From positions 118,008 to 182,007 of the forward strand of contig NZ_JAVDSH010000012.1 of assembly GCF_031455195.1 (NCBI RefSeq): 64,000 bases of DNA, in the 5' to 3' direction. A program made the translations under genes and the position numbers. The stretch comes from Arthrobacter nitroguajacolicus_D. GTDB taxonomy: Bacteria > Actinomycetota > Actinomycetes > Actinomycetales > Micrococcaceae. Of this stretch, positions 1-9,288 are shown in pieces; position 1 is the stretch's first letter; each line of letters opens with the position of its first letter. The notes beneath the pieces were generated by a model that saw only the letters and a program-made list of their open reading frames with translations, was not told the DNA's origin and ran no database searches.

Positions 1-1313
1 CGCTGGAGGGAGCCTTCCAGTGCTTCGGTGTCGGTACCAATCAGTACCACGGCCTTCAAGCGTTGGGCATGCTCTTTGACCAGGTCGTCATAGTTGACGC
101 CCTTGGAGAGGCCACCGGCGATCCACACGACGTTCTGGAAGGCGGAAAGTGCCGCGGAAGCTGCATGCGGATTGGTGGCCTTTGAATCATTGATCCACAG
201 GATGTCGTTGTGTTTGGCCACCAGCTGGATGCGGTGGGCGCCCGGCAAATAGTTGGCCAGACCCTGCTTCACCGCTGAAGGCTCAACTCCGTAAGCCCGG
301 ACCAGGGCGGCAGCGGCCAAGGCGTTGGCCACCATGTGCCGCGGCGCAACAGGCCCGAGATCAGATATGGCCGCGAGTTCGGCGGCGGAGTCCTTGCGTT
401 CAGCAATGAAGGCGCGGTCCACCAGGAGGCCATCCACCACGCCCAGCATGCTGATGGACGGTGTGTTGGTGGTGAACCCGATGGCCCGGCAGCCCTCGAC
501 GACGTCCGCGTTCTCCACCATCCGCTCAGTTTCGATCTGTTCGGCGTTGTAGACGGCAGCCTTCTGGGTGTTTTCGTACACCTTGGCCTTATCGGCGAGG
601 TAGGAGGCGTAGGAACCGTGCCAGTCCACGTGGTCTTCGGCCACGTTGAGGCAAACACTTGCCACGGGAGACAGCGAGTGGCTCCAGTGCAGCTGGAAAC
701 TGGAGAGCTCCACTGCGAAGGCATCGTAGTCCACGGGATCCCGGAGGGCGTCGAGGATCGGCGTGCCCACGTTGCCGACGGCGATGGCCTTCAGTCCGGC
801 TGCTTGAAGCATGGATTCCGTCATGCCAACAGTGGTTGTCTTGCCGTTGGTGCCGGTGATGGTGAGCCAATCCGCCGTCTTGTGGCCCGCCCGGACGCGC
901 AGGCGCCAAGCAAGCTCGACATCCCCCCAAACTGCGATGTGCTTGCGCTTGGCGGCCGCCAGGAGGGCCTGGTCCGGCCGCCACCCCGGCGAGGTCACAA
1001 CCAGCTCGGGCAACGCACCGTCGATCAGCGGAAGGGCGTTTACCGCCTCCTCGCCCAACAGCACGTCAACGGCGCCCACGATCTTCAAGGTGTCTGCCTG
1101 GGCCTTGGCACGGGTTGTGGTGGCAGCATCAACCACTACCACTTTCGCGCCGAGCTCGATCAGGGTGTCGGCGGCTGAGAAGCCGGACACTCCAATTCCC
1201 GTGACTACCACGCGAAGGCCGCTCCAGTCAGCGTCCCAGCTGGTGAGTTCGTTGAGCCTGTCCCCGGTGGACGGAGTAGTTTCGGGGCTTCCATTCACAG
1301 CAGTACCACCCAT
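1..1313 (-). CDS. murD: UDP-N-acetylmuramoyl-L-alanine--D-glutamate ligase, 3' end outside window
   Basis: This cytoplasmic Mur ligase adds D-Glu to UDP-MurNAc-L-Ala. Reading left from an ATG at 1313 gives an unbroken frame to base 1, about 437 codons; MurD proteins are usually 450-500 residues, so the C-terminal tail lies beyond the window. The N-terminal Rossmann-like segment (VVVTGIGVSG) is followed by the ATP loop ITGTNGKTTT, then the ELSSFQL and NVAEDHVDWHG segments and the late INDSKATNPHA motif of MurD. The start overlaps the end of mraY by 19 nt, so it is the most distal visible gene of the mraZ-mur operon and is probably translationally coupled to mraY. Identification is firm; only the missing end is uncertain. 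Confidence 0.95.
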   Translation of the reverse strand, partial: MGGTAVNGSPETTPSTGDRLNELTSWDADWSGLRVVVTGIGVSGFSAADTLIELGAKVVVVDAATTTRAKAQADTLKIVGAVDVLLGEEAVNALPLIDGALPELVVTSPGWRPDQALLAAAKRKHIAVWGDVELAWRLRVRAGHKTADWLTITGTNGKTTTVGMTESMLQAAGLKAIAVGNVGTPILDALRDPVDYDAFAVELSSFQLHWSHSLSPVASVCLNVAEDHVDWHGSYASYLADKAKVYENTQKAAVYNAEQIETERMVENADVVEGCRAIGFTTNTPSISMLGVVDGLLVDRAFIAERKDSAAELAAISDLGPVAPRHMVANALAAAALVRAYGVEPSAVKQGLANYLPGAHRIQLVAKHNDILWINDSKATNPHAASAALSAFQNVVWIAGGLSKGVNYDDLVKEHAQRLKAVVLIGTDTEALEGSLQ

Positions 1314-2404
1314 TCAGCGTAGAAAACTCCCAGGCCGGCAGCTACGAAGAGCCCGGCGAGGATCCAGAACCGGACCACCACTGTGACCTCCGCCCAGCCC
1401 TTCAATTCGAAGTGGTGCTGCAGTGGAGCCATCTTGAAGACACGCTTGCCGCCGCTGAGCTTGAAGAAGCCCACCTGAATGATCACGGACAGGGTGATCA
1501 GCACGAAAAGGCCGCCGATGAAGGCGAGCAGAAGCTCGGTCCGGGAGAGGATGGCGAAGGCTGCAACGGCTCCGCCGATGGCCAGGGACCCGGTGTCTCC
1601 CATGAAGATCTTTGCCGGCGACGTGTTCCACCAGAGGAAGCCCACCAAAGCCGCGCTGAGGATGGCGGCCAGCAGGGCCAGGTCCATGGGGTCACGGACC
1701 TGGTAGCAGCCGCTGCCTGCTTCCCGCGGGGATCCACAAGCCTGGTTGCTTTGCCAGATTCCCATGATGGTGTAGGCGCCAAACACCATGATCGACGCGC
1801 CCGCGGCCAGGCCGTCAAGGCCGTCGGTGAGGTTTACGCCGTTGGTGGCCGCGGTGATGATCAGGTTGGACCAGAGCACGAAAAGGATTGCGCCCACCAC
1901 GGTGCCGCCGAAGGCGAGGTCCAGCCATGGAATGTCCCGCACCAGCGAGATCTGGGTCGAGGCAGGACGCAGCCCGTTTTCGTTGGGGAACTGCAAAACC
2001 AGGATCGCGAAGATGATGCCAACGGCTGCCTGCAGGATCAGCTTGGCCCGTGCGTTGAGGCCCAGGCTCCGCTTGTTCGAAATCTTGATGTAGTCATCGA
2101 GGAAGCCCACAAAGCCCATGCCGACCATCAGGAACAGCAGCAGGAGCCCGGACGCGGACGGTCCCGGAGAGCGTGGATTCATCATCCACATCACCAGGTG
2201 GGTGGCAAAGTAGCTGATCAGGACAGCTGCCACCACCACGGTTCCGCCCATGGTGGGTGTGCCGCGCTTGGTGTGGTGCGACGTCGGTCCGTCGTCGCGG
2301 ATGAACTGGCCGTAGCTCTTGGCCACAAGGAACTTAATGAACAGGGGCGTCCCAATAAGGGCGACCAGGAGGGCGACGCCGGCGCCGATCAAAAGTGCAA
2401 TCAC
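1295..2404 (-). CDS. mraY: phospho-N-acetylmuramoyl-pentapeptide transferase
   Basis: This integral membrane enzyme transfers phospho-MurNAc-pentapeptide to undecaprenyl phosphate, forming lipid I. The protein has 369 residues, normal for the family, with about ten hydrophobic segments. Diagnostic motifs are the DDYIK aspartates at 103-104, NLTDGLDGLA at 191-200, GDTGS at 269-273 and QHHFE at 329-333. It starts with GTG inside the murF stop (GTGA, 4-nt overlap) and its own end overlaps murD, so it sits in one tightly coupled transcript between murF and murD. Nothing in the sequence is unusual. Confidence 0.98.
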   Translation of the reverse strand: MIALLIGAGVALLVALIGTPLFIKFLVAKSYGQFIRDDGPTSHHTKRGTPTMGGTVVVAAVLISYFATHLVMWMMNPRSPGPSASGLLLLFLMVGMGFVGFLDDYIKISNKRSLGLNARAKLILQAAVGIIFAILVLQFPNENGLRPASTQISLVRDIPWLDLAFGGTVVGAILFVLWSNLIITAATNGVNLTDGLDGLAAGASIMVFGAYTIMGIWQSNQACGSPREAGSGCYQVRDPMDLALLAAILSAALVGFLWWNTSPAKIFMGDTGSLAIGGAVAAFAILSRTELLLAFIGGLFVLITLSVIIQVGFFKLSGGKRVFKMAPLQHHFELKGWAEVTVVVRFWILAGLFVAAGLGVFYAEWVVLL

Positions 2405-3891
2405 AGCAGCTCGTTCCCTTCGCTTGCGGCAGCTTCATCCGCGGTGTCTCCGGTGGGCTCGGCCCGTGGAGGTAATGCTATCCGATCACCCAAATGCCGC
2501 AGGCCCACCCCGTTGGAGGACTTGAAAAGGACGAGGTCACCGGGTTCCAACTCGTTGCGCAGGAGCTCGTAGGCTTCCTCCACGGTTTCGGTGAACGAGC
2601 ACTCGTCGCCCCAGGACCCTTCCTGGATGGCGGAGACGTAGAGGGCCCGGGCTTCCCGGCCCACTACTACCAGCCTGGAGATGTTCAGGCGCACCACCTG
2701 GGTGCCCACGGCCGTGTGCTCGCGGATGGAGTCCTCCCCCAGCTCGAGCATGGCGCCCAGGACCGCCCAGGTTCTGCGGCCCTGTCCGAGGTCGGCCAAG
2801 GTGCGCAGGGCCGCCCGCATGGATTCGGGGTTTGCGTTGTACGCGTCGTTGATAATGGTGACGCCGTCGGCGCGCTCAGTCCGTTCCATGCGCCAGCGGC
2901 TGGCCGCGGACTGGGAACTGAGCGAGGAGGCGATGTCAGCGGCCGGAAGGCCGGCCGCGAACGCTGCCGCAGCTGCTGCCAACAGGTTCGTCACGTGGTG
3001 GCCACCGATCAGCCGGCTCCGCACCTGAACGGACGGGCCGCCGTCGGGAAGTACGAGGTCAAAGTCCGGGAAGCCTTGGTCGTTGACAACCACGTTGCGG
3101 GCTTCCACCTCTTCGGTGGTGGCCGGCGAGGCAGTGAAACCGAGGACCTTGGCTTTGGTCCGTGAGCGCATGGCGGCGACGCGACCGTCGTCGAGGTTGA
3201 TGACCGCGGTTCCGTGCTCGCTCAGTGCTTCGACAAGTTCGCCCTTGGTCTTGGCGATATTCTCCACGCCACCGAATTCGCCGGCGTGGGCTGTGCCAAC
3301 AACCAGGACAACACCGATGTCCGGTTTGACCATGTCGGCGAGGTACTTGATGTGGCCCAGGCCTGTGGCGCCCATTTCGATGACCAGGAAGCGGGTGTTC
3401 TCATCTGCGGAAAAGACGGTCAGTGGTACCCCGACCTCGCCGTTGTAGGAACCCTGCGGCGCGACTGTGGGGCCAGCGGTGGACAGCACGCCCGCCAAGA
3501 GGTCCTTGGTGGTGGTCTTGCCCGCGGACCCGGTGATGCCGATCACCGTAAAGTCTTCGCCGCGCTGCTGCCGCGCTGCACGGATCCGGCGGACGGCTTC
3601 AGCCGCCAACGCACCCATGGCAAGGACTGCGTCCTCAACCACGACGGCGGGAAGCGGGTTCCCGGCGGCATCGGCCACTTCACGTTCGGCAAGGACCAGG
3701 ACGGCGCCGCGTTCGAACGCGGCATCGACGAAGTCGTGGCCATCGGCGTGCTCGCCGGGCTTGGCAACGTACAGCGAACCAGGGGCTGCTTCCCGTGAAT
3801 CAGTGACGACGGAGGTAGGCGCGATGCCCGGAGCTCCGGTCAAGCGGCCATGGGTGATGTCGGCGATCTCCGCCGCAGTAAGTGCAATCAT
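2401..3891 (-). CDS. murF: UDP-N-acetylmuramoyl-tripeptide--D-alanyl-D-alanine ligase
   Basis: This cytoplasmic ligase adds D-Ala-D-Ala to UDP-MurNAc-tripeptide, completing the pentapeptide. The protein has 496 residues. The N-terminal substrate-binding domain is followed by the ATP loop GITGSAGKTTTK at 118-129 and later by the NDAYNANPESM segment typical of MurF. The ATG start lies 6 nt after the murE stop with no strong ribosome site, so it probably depends on coupling to murE. Its stop overlaps the GTG of mraY by 4 nt. It belongs to the division and cell-wall operon that starts at mraZ. Confidence 0.97.
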   Translation of the reverse strand: MIALTAAEIADITHGRLTGAPGIAPTSVVTDSREAAPGSLYVAKPGEHADGHDFVDAAFERGAVLVLAEREVADAAGNPLPAVVVEDAVLAMGALAAEAVRRIRAARQQRGEDFTVIGITGSAGKTTTKDLLAGVLSTAGPTVAPQGSYNGEVGVPLTVFSADENTRFLVIEMGATGLGHIKYLADMVKPDIGVVLVVGTAHAGEFGGVENIAKTKGELVEALSEHGTAVINLDDGRVAAMRSRTKAKVLGFTASPATTEEVEARNVVVNDQGFPDFDLVLPDGGPSVQVRSRLIGGHHVTNLLAAAAAAFAAGLPAADIASSLSSQSAASRWRMERTERADGVTIINDAYNANPESMRAALRTLADLGQGRRTWAVLGAMLELGEDSIREHTAVGTQVVRLNISRLVVVGREARALYVSAIQEGSWGDECSFTETVEEAYELLRNELEPGDLVLFKSSNGVGLRHLGDRIALPPRAEPTGDTADEAAASEGNELL

Positions 3892-3897
3892 CTCGGT

Positions 3898-5529
3898 TTA
3901 GGACTCTATCCGCTGGTCCGTTGAAACGCTGAATCCCTTGGATGTCAAGGCGGCGCGCAACTCCACCCTGTCATCCAGTGCCAGGTTCACTCCCTTGACT
4001 TCCTGCCAGACCTCGTGGCCGCGGCCGGCGATGAGGATGGTGTCCTCTGCCGTTGCCTTGTCGACGGCCAGGCGGATGGCAGTATCCCTCGGGTAGGACT
4101 CGATGACCTCGCACCCCAGACCTTCGGCATCGCGTGCCGCTATGGCGCCCTGCATCACGTCGGCGCGGATTGCCGCTGCATCTTCGTCGTGGGGATCGTC
4201 ATCGCTGATGATCACCACATCGGCCAGGCGCGCCGCGATGGCCCCCATGGTGGGCCGCTTGCCTTGGTCCCGCTGGCCCGTGGCACCGAAGACCACGATC
4301 ACGCGCGATCCCTCCTTGGGCGAGCGAACCGCTTCCAAAGCGCGGGCGAGGGCATCAGGATTGTGGGCAAAATCAACAACGGAGGCAGGGGCGCTGGAGA
4401 CGAGCTGCATGCGGCCAGGAACGGCCACGGTGAATGGATCATGGGTGTCCAGGGCCGATTGGAGGGTCTCCACATCGACGCCGGACGCCAGGACCATGAC
4501 GGTGGCCAGTGCCGCATTGGCCACGTTGAAGCCTCCGGGGAGCCCCGTGTGGACGCGCAGGGAGCGGCCGTCGGTGTGCCTGAGTTCAAACTCAGAGCCG
4601 AGTCCGCGGGCAGTGGTGGACGCCACGTGCCAGTCTGCGTCAGAACCCTTCGCCGAGAGCGTTGTCACCGGGATGCCGGCAGTCCCGGCGAGCTTCCGTC
4701 CCCAGGCATCGTCAACCGTGACGACGGCGCGGCGGGCCCTCCCACTGGTGAACAGCTCCGCCTTGGTGCGGAAGTACTCTTCCATGCTTCCGTGCAGGTC
4801 CAGATGGTCCTGGGTGAGGTTGGTGAAGCCCGCGACCTCGAACATCACGCCGTCCACCCGGTGGTAGGAGATCGCGTGCGATGAAACTTCCATGGAGGCA
4901 GCATCCAGCCCCCGTTCGCGCATCAGGGCGAGCAACGCATGGACGTCCGTGGATTCCGGCGTGGTCAGGAGGCTGGGAATGGGCTCGCCACCGGCAACGA
5001 TCTCGATGGTGCCGATAAGCCCCGGCTTTTTGCCGAGGGCACGCAACAGCGAATTGATGAAGTAGGTGGTGGTGGTTTTCCCGTTGGTTCCGGTGACACC
5101 GAACAGGGAGGGGAAACCGCCCTCGGCGGGCTGGCTGCGGTAGATCAGTGCGGCCAAGCGCCCGACGACGGTACGCGGCTGGTCGACGACCAGTACGGGC
5201 ACGGGCTGCTCGCCGGCCAGCGCAAGCTGGCGTGCCCCGGCGTCGTCCGTCACCACCGCGACAGCGCCGCCGTCGATTGCCTGCGCCACGAAGTCGGCGC
5301 CATGCCGTGAGGCACCCGGCAAGGCCACGTAGAGGTCCCCGGTTTCGACGGCCTTCGAATTGAGGCTTATACCGGTCACACCGGCCTCATGGCTGGCGTC
5401 CGGGGCCGCAAGTCCGAGCGACTCAGCAATGGTGGCCAAGGACACCGCAGCCACAGACCCGGGACGGAAGCCCGATCGGCCGGATTCCGGCGTGGTGGCT
5501 TGGACATCTGCCTGATTGTGCTCTGACAC
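3898..5529 (-). CDS. murE: UDP-N-acetylmuramoyl-L-alanyl-D-glutamate ligase, probably L-lysine-adding
   Basis: MurE adds the third, cross-linking amino acid of the peptidoglycan stem. The protein has 543 residues, with a poorly conserved N-terminal tail of about 28, the ATP loop GVTGTNGKTTTT at 144-155, and the C-terminal substrate domain. At 443-450 it reads DDDPHDED, where diaminopimelate-adding enzymes carry DNPR. Lacking that arginine fits an L-Lys enzyme, as expected for Arthrobacter-type walls; the specificity is my inference. The start is GTG with GGAGA six bases upstream. A 102-nt gap separates it from ftsI, the widest gap between ftsI and murD. Confidence 0.95.
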   Translation of the reverse strand: MSEHNQADVQATTPESGRSGFRPGSVAAVSLATIAESLGLAAPDASHEAGVTGISLNSKAVETGDLYVALPGASRHGADFVAQAIDGGAVAVVTDDAGARQLALAGEQPVPVLVVDQPRTVVGRLAALIYRSQPAEGGFPSLFGVTGTNGKTTTTYFINSLLRALGKKPGLIGTIEIVAGGEPIPSLLTTPESTDVHALLALMRERGLDAASMEVSSHAISYHRVDGVMFEVAGFTNLTQDHLDLHGSMEEYFRTKAELFTSGRARRAVVTVDDAWGRKLAGTAGIPVTTLSAKGSDADWHVASTTARGLGSEFELRHTDGRSLRVHTGLPGGFNVANAALATVMVLASGVDVETLQSALDTHDPFTVAVPGRMQLVSSAPASVVDFAHNPDALARALEAVRSPKEGSRVIVVFGATGQRDQGKRPTMGAIAARLADVVIISDDDPHDEDAAAIRADVMQGAIAARDAEGLGCEVIESYPRDTAIRLAVDKATAEDTILIAGRGHEVWQEVKGVNLALDDRVELRAALTSKGFSVSTDQRIES

Positions 5530-5631
5530 GTGGTTCTCCGTTGGTGCTCGTGGAACGACCGGCCGTGGGCCAGCGGCGCCCGGGCCGTTAGTGGTGGATC
5601 GATATTTGGCCGAAACAGACGCCCAAAAAGC

Positions 5632-7428
5632 TTACTTGACGAACTGCGGCAACCGCGCTGGGGTTCCCGTTGACGGCGGCACGTTGTACGTCCGGAGGAC
5701 CTGTGCCATGACGGAACGGAACACCGGCCCGTTGGTAATGCCGTAGATACTTCCCTTGGGACGCTGGAGCACCACTTCCACGATGAACCGGGGATCCTCC
5801 ATGGGAGCCATACCCACCATTGAGGCCGTGTAACCATCGAAGCCGGGCAAACCGTCTTCACGGGGCGCCTGGGAGGTTCCGGTTTTGGCACCGACGCGAT
5901 AGCCGTCGATGGCTGCGTCCTTGATCTGGCCCTCGGTCACGGCACTTTCCAGGATGTCCTGAACCTGTTCCGCGGTCTCTTTGGACACCACCTGGCGGGG
6001 ATCCTTGGCGGGAACCTTGTGCTCTTCCCCATCTGGCGCGATGTAACTGTCAATGAGCCTGGGCTGGAGCATGACGCCGTTGTTGGCGATGCTTTGGTAG
6101 GCACGGACCGTCTGCAGCGTGGATTGCGACACGCCCTGTCCGAACAGCACTGTGTACTGCTGACGATCGTCCCACTGTTCGGGCTTGGCAAGGATACCGG
6201 TGGCCTCGGCGGGAAGGCCGATGTCGGTCTGCTCCCCTACCCCAAACTTCTTGAGCCAGTCATAACGCTGCTCCTTGGTCAGCCGGCTGCCTGCCATCAC
6301 GGTCCCGGTATTCATGGACCAACCCAGGATGCCGGCCAGCGTTCGCTCTTCGGTGCCGTGCTCGAACGCATCGGTGAAGGTCTGTCCGTCGATGGTGTAC
6401 GACGGCGGGATGGTGAAGTGGTCCAGCGGGTTGGACTTTCCCTCCTCGATGACAGCTGCAGCCGTGATCATCTTCTCCACGGAACCCGGCTCATAGGCCG
6501 CTGTTACCGAACGAACGCCGCGGTCCTTGGCATCGACCTTGCCCGGATCATTGGGATCGGGTGCGTTGGTGTCGGCCAATGCGATGAGGTTGCCGGTCTT
6601 GGTGTCCATGACGATGATCACGCCCCACTCGGCGCTGAGCTTATCCACCTGGTTCTGGATGGCTTGCTGGGCGAAGTACTGGATGTCCGTGTTGAGGGTC
6701 AGTTTGACGTCGCTGCCGTCCACGGCAGGTGTTAGTTCGTCCGTCGCCACGGGAATCCGGAGGCCGTCTGCGCCAATTTCGAAGACGCGCTTTCCCTCGG
6801 TTCCCCGCAGCACATCATCCTGCGTCTGCTCGATGCCTGCTTGCCCGGTGGTGCCGTCCTGCAGGAACCCTATGACGCCGCCGGCCACGCTGCCGTTGGG
6901 ATAGACCCGCTTGCTGACACCTTCGGCCACGATGCCCGGAATCAGGAGTTTGGAGATCCGGTCCTCGAGCTCCGGCTTGACGTCCTTGGCCACCACAGCA
7001 TATTTCTTATCGCCGGTCAGGGCATCACGGACTTTGCTTTCGTCAGCTCCCAGCAGGCCGGCCAGCTCGGCGATGCCCTGGTCCCGGGTAACGACGTCGA
7101 GTTCTTCGGTCTTTTCGTTGTAGCGCTTGAACGAAGCCGTGTTGGTGTTCTGGACCTGATCCACCACGATGTTGTAGCGAATAACGCTGCTGGCCAGGAC
7201 TGTGCCGTTCGCGTCCACGATCTTGCCCCGCTCGGCGGGCAATACCTGGGGCGTCAGGCGGCTTGCAAGGGCAGCTTCGGCCATTCCGCCAACGTCCAGT
7301 CCCTGCACCATGAACAGCTTGCCGCCCACTACGAGCAACAGCGTCAGCATGATGCCAAGGCCAACGCGCAGCCGCTTCCTTGCCGCCGGCGTCTTCGGTT
7401 TTTTCGATGTGCCGGGGTTCTGAGCCAC
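5632..7428 (-). CDS. ftsI: septal peptidoglycan D,D-transpeptidase (class B PBP, FtsI/PBP2b type)
   Basis: This membrane-anchored transpeptidase cross-links septal peptidoglycan and is a target of beta-lactams. The protein has 598 residues. A basic cytoplasmic tail is followed by one membrane segment at about 22-42, a PBP dimer domain at about 60-240, then the transpeptidase domain. The catalytic motifs are SVEK at 316-319, SMN at 371-373 and KTGT at 515-518. The start is GTG with AAGGA before it. It follows the ftsL-like gene by 42 nt, the usual actinobacterial order. No PASTA domain is present, unlike some Gram-positive FtsI relatives. Confidence 0.96.
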   Translation of the reverse strand: MAQNPGTSKKPKTPAARKRLRVGLGIMLTLLLVVGGKLFMVQGLDVGGMAEAALASRLTPQVLPAERGKIVDANGTVLASSVIRYNIVVDQVQNTNTASFKRYNEKTEELDVVTRDQGIAELAGLLGADESKVRDALTGDKKYAVVAKDVKPELEDRISKLLIPGIVAEGVSKRVYPNGSVAGGVIGFLQDGTTGQAGIEQTQDDVLRGTEGKRVFEIGADGLRIPVATDELTPAVDGSDVKLTLNTDIQYFAQQAIQNQVDKLSAEWGVIIVMDTKTGNLIALADTNAPDPNDPGKVDAKDRGVRSVTAAYEPGSVEKMITAAAVIEEGKSNPLDHFTIPPSYTIDGQTFTDAFEHGTEERTLAGILGWSMNTGTVMAGSRLTKEQRYDWLKKFGVGEQTDIGLPAEATGILAKPEQWDDRQQYTVLFGQGVSQSTLQTVRAYQSIANNGVMLQPRLIDSYIAPDGEEHKVPAKDPRQVVSKETAEQVQDILESAVTEGQIKDAAIDGYRVGAKTGTSQAPREDGLPGFDGYTASMVGMAPMEDPRFIVEVVLQRPKGSIYGITNGPVFRSVMAQVLRTYNVPPSTGTPARLPQFVK

Positions 7429-7470
7429 GTGGATTCCTTGCTGCTGGCCTTACTTCAATGGACTGATGGA

Positions 7471-8127
7471 CTACTGCCCTGGTGCCTTCTGTTGCGGAGC
7501 AGGCACCGATCCGCCGTGGAGTTCAACCGGCGGTGTTGCTGCCGTTCCAGCAGCCGGAGCGGCCGGCGTGGGAGCCGGTGCGGCCGGTGTCACTGGTTTG
7601 AGGTTCTCCAGCGGGTCCTTGGTAGTCACCGAGGGAACAACATCAAGCATTCCTGCCACCGCGGGAGGAGCGAGCTGCGCACCGGGGTTGTCCCCCTTGA
7701 CCGCAGGAGTCGCCTTCCCCGTAACTGTCATGGTGTCCACATTGATCTGGCCTTTCACCGTGGACGGTACCATTCCCAATTCTGCAGCCTTCGCGGCCAG
7801 ATTCTGCGGAGCTTCGTAGTTCTGCTTCTTCTGTGTCAGGTCCTGGTTTTCCTTGTTCAGCGTCGCAGCTTCCGCTTTGAGCTGCACCAACTGGTACTGC
7901 GCAGTGGACACTGAAATGTTAAGGACCAGGACTGTCAACAATGCAGCTGCCATGGCCACGAAGCACAGGACGACAAAAGGAGTCCTCCGCTTCCCGGGCG
8001 TACTGCGGACCAAGGAAAGCGGTGTGCGGGTCTTCCGCGGCGCATCGGGTTTTCCCGCGGGAACCGGCAGCGCCCGTGCCGTGTTGCCCACGACGGAGGG
8101 CATTGTCTTCGCTGCGGCGTTGCTCAT
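7471..8127 (-). CDS. ftsL: FtsL-like bitopic cell-division protein
   Basis: The protein has 218 residues. A cytoplasmic tail of about 48 is followed by one membrane segment at about 50-72, a short coiled coil at about 73-110 rich in L, E and Q, and a long Ala/Pro-rich outer tail. FtsL proteins have this plan and act with FtsI and the FtsQLB complex to switch on septal synthesis; sequence identity in the family is very low, so position and topology carry the call. The ATG overlaps the rsmH stop by 4 nt and is preceded by AAGGAGAG. The Pro/Ala tail is longer than in enterobacterial FtsL, which I recall as normal for actinobacteria (the Rv2164c position). Confidence 0.8.
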   Translation of the reverse strand: MSNAAAKTMPSVVGNTARALPVPAGKPDAPRKTRTPLSLVRSTPGKRRTPFVVLCFVAMAAALLTVLVLNISVSTAQYQLVQLKAEAATLNKENQDLTQKKQNYEAPQNLAAKAAELGMVPSTVKGQINVDTMTVTGKATPAVKGDNPGAQLAPPAVAGMLDVVPSVTTKDPLENLKPVTPAAPAPTPAAPAAGTAATPPVELHGGSVPAPQQKAPGQ

Positions 8128-9122
8128 GCGTCTCTCCTTGGTTTGATACGCTCCACTGCCCTAAGGCGGGCAGACGCCGCACGCGGGTTTTCAGCGATTT
8201 CTGCTGCTGTAGGCACTTCCGTGCCCTTGGTGATGGTCTTGAGTTCGGGTTTGTGCTCTTCGAGCTCCACCGGGAAGCCGAGCGGTGCGGAAGACTTCGA
8301 TCCGGACTGGAAGACCGATTTGACGATCTTGTCCTCCAGTGAGTGGTAGGACATCACCACAATCCGCCCGCCCATGGCCGTAGAAGCAACGGCCGCCGGA
8401 ACCGCCCGCTCGAGGACATCGAGTTCTTCGTTGACTTCGATCCTCAGCGCTTGGAACGTTCGCTTTGCGGGGTGTCCGCCACTCTTCGCTGCGGCAGCGG
8501 GAACGACGCTGCGAATTTGCTCCACCAGCTCGCCAGTTGTAGCGAAAGGCTTTTCGGCCCGGGCGTTGACGATCCTATTAGCGATCCGTCCGGCGAATTT
8601 CTCTTCACCCCATTTGCGGATGATGCGCACCAATTCGTCTTCGCTGTAGTTGTTGACCACATCTGCTGCCGTTTGGCCACGGCTGGTGTCCATCCGCATA
8701 TCCAGCGGAGCGTCGTAGGAGTAGGCGAAACCGCGTTCACGCTCGTCGAGCTGCAGGGAGGAAACCCCCAGGTCCATGAGGATGCCGTGGACCTCCGGGA
8801 TGCCAAGATCCGCGAGGACGTCTTCGATCTCGTCGTAGACGGCGTGGACGAGGTCTGTCCGGTTCGAGAAGGGTTCCAAACGGGCCCCGGCCAGGGCGAG
8901 TGCTTCCTCGTCGCGATCGATGCCCACCAGGTGAAGGTCGGGAAAGCGCTGGAGCATCGCTTCGGAGTGGCCGCCCATGCCCAGCGTTGCGTCGATGGCG
9001 ACGGGCGTCCTGCCCAGCTTCCGTGCAGCCTCGAAGCCGGGGGCGAGCAGATTAATGCAGCGGTCTTTCAGGACGGGCACGTGGCGCTCCGATGTGGGCT
9101 TTGCCGCGTCCTGCTCTTCCAC
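8124..9122 (-). CDS. rsmH: 16S rRNA (cytosine-1402-N4) methyltransferase
   Basis: RsmH (MraW) methylates N4 of C1402 in the 16S rRNA P site, using SAM. I place the start at the GTG at 9120-9122 because AGGAGG lies four bases before it; an ATG 54 nt further upstream has no such site. This gives 332 residues. The N-terminal block SERHVPVLKDRCINLL is followed by the SAM loop DATLGMGGHSE, then the MDLGVSSLQLDERERGF motif and the C-terminal SYHSLEDKIVK motif. It overlaps the ftsL-like gene by 4 nt and is the second gene of the cluster after mraZ. Confidence 0.96.
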   Translation of the reverse strand: MEEQDAAKPTSERHVPVLKDRCINLLAPGFEAARKLGRTPVAIDATLGMGGHSEAMLQRFPDLHLVGIDRDEEALALAGARLEPFSNRTDLVHAVYDEIEDVLADLGIPEVHGILMDLGVSSLQLDERERGFAYSYDAPLDMRMDTSRGQTAADVVNNYSEDELVRIIRKWGEEKFAGRIANRIVNARAEKPFATTGELVEQIRSVVPAAAAKSGGHPAKRTFQALRIEVNEELDVLERAVPAAVASTAMGGRIVVMSYHSLEDKIVKSVFQSGSKSSAPLGFPVELEEHKPELKTITKGTEVPTAAEIAENPRAASARLRAVERIKPRRDA

Positions 9123-9288
9123 GCTGCCTCCTCTTTCCTTAGTGCTTGCACGCTGATTCTTGAATCGGATCCCCATCCGCGCCTATCGTCCTGCCGGCCT
9201 GGCTCAGGGGAAGTTGAGCCAGGAAGACTGTCCAATGGGCGGCTGGAGATCCCATCCAAGAAGCGGGATCCCTGCTCGCTCCGACCGG

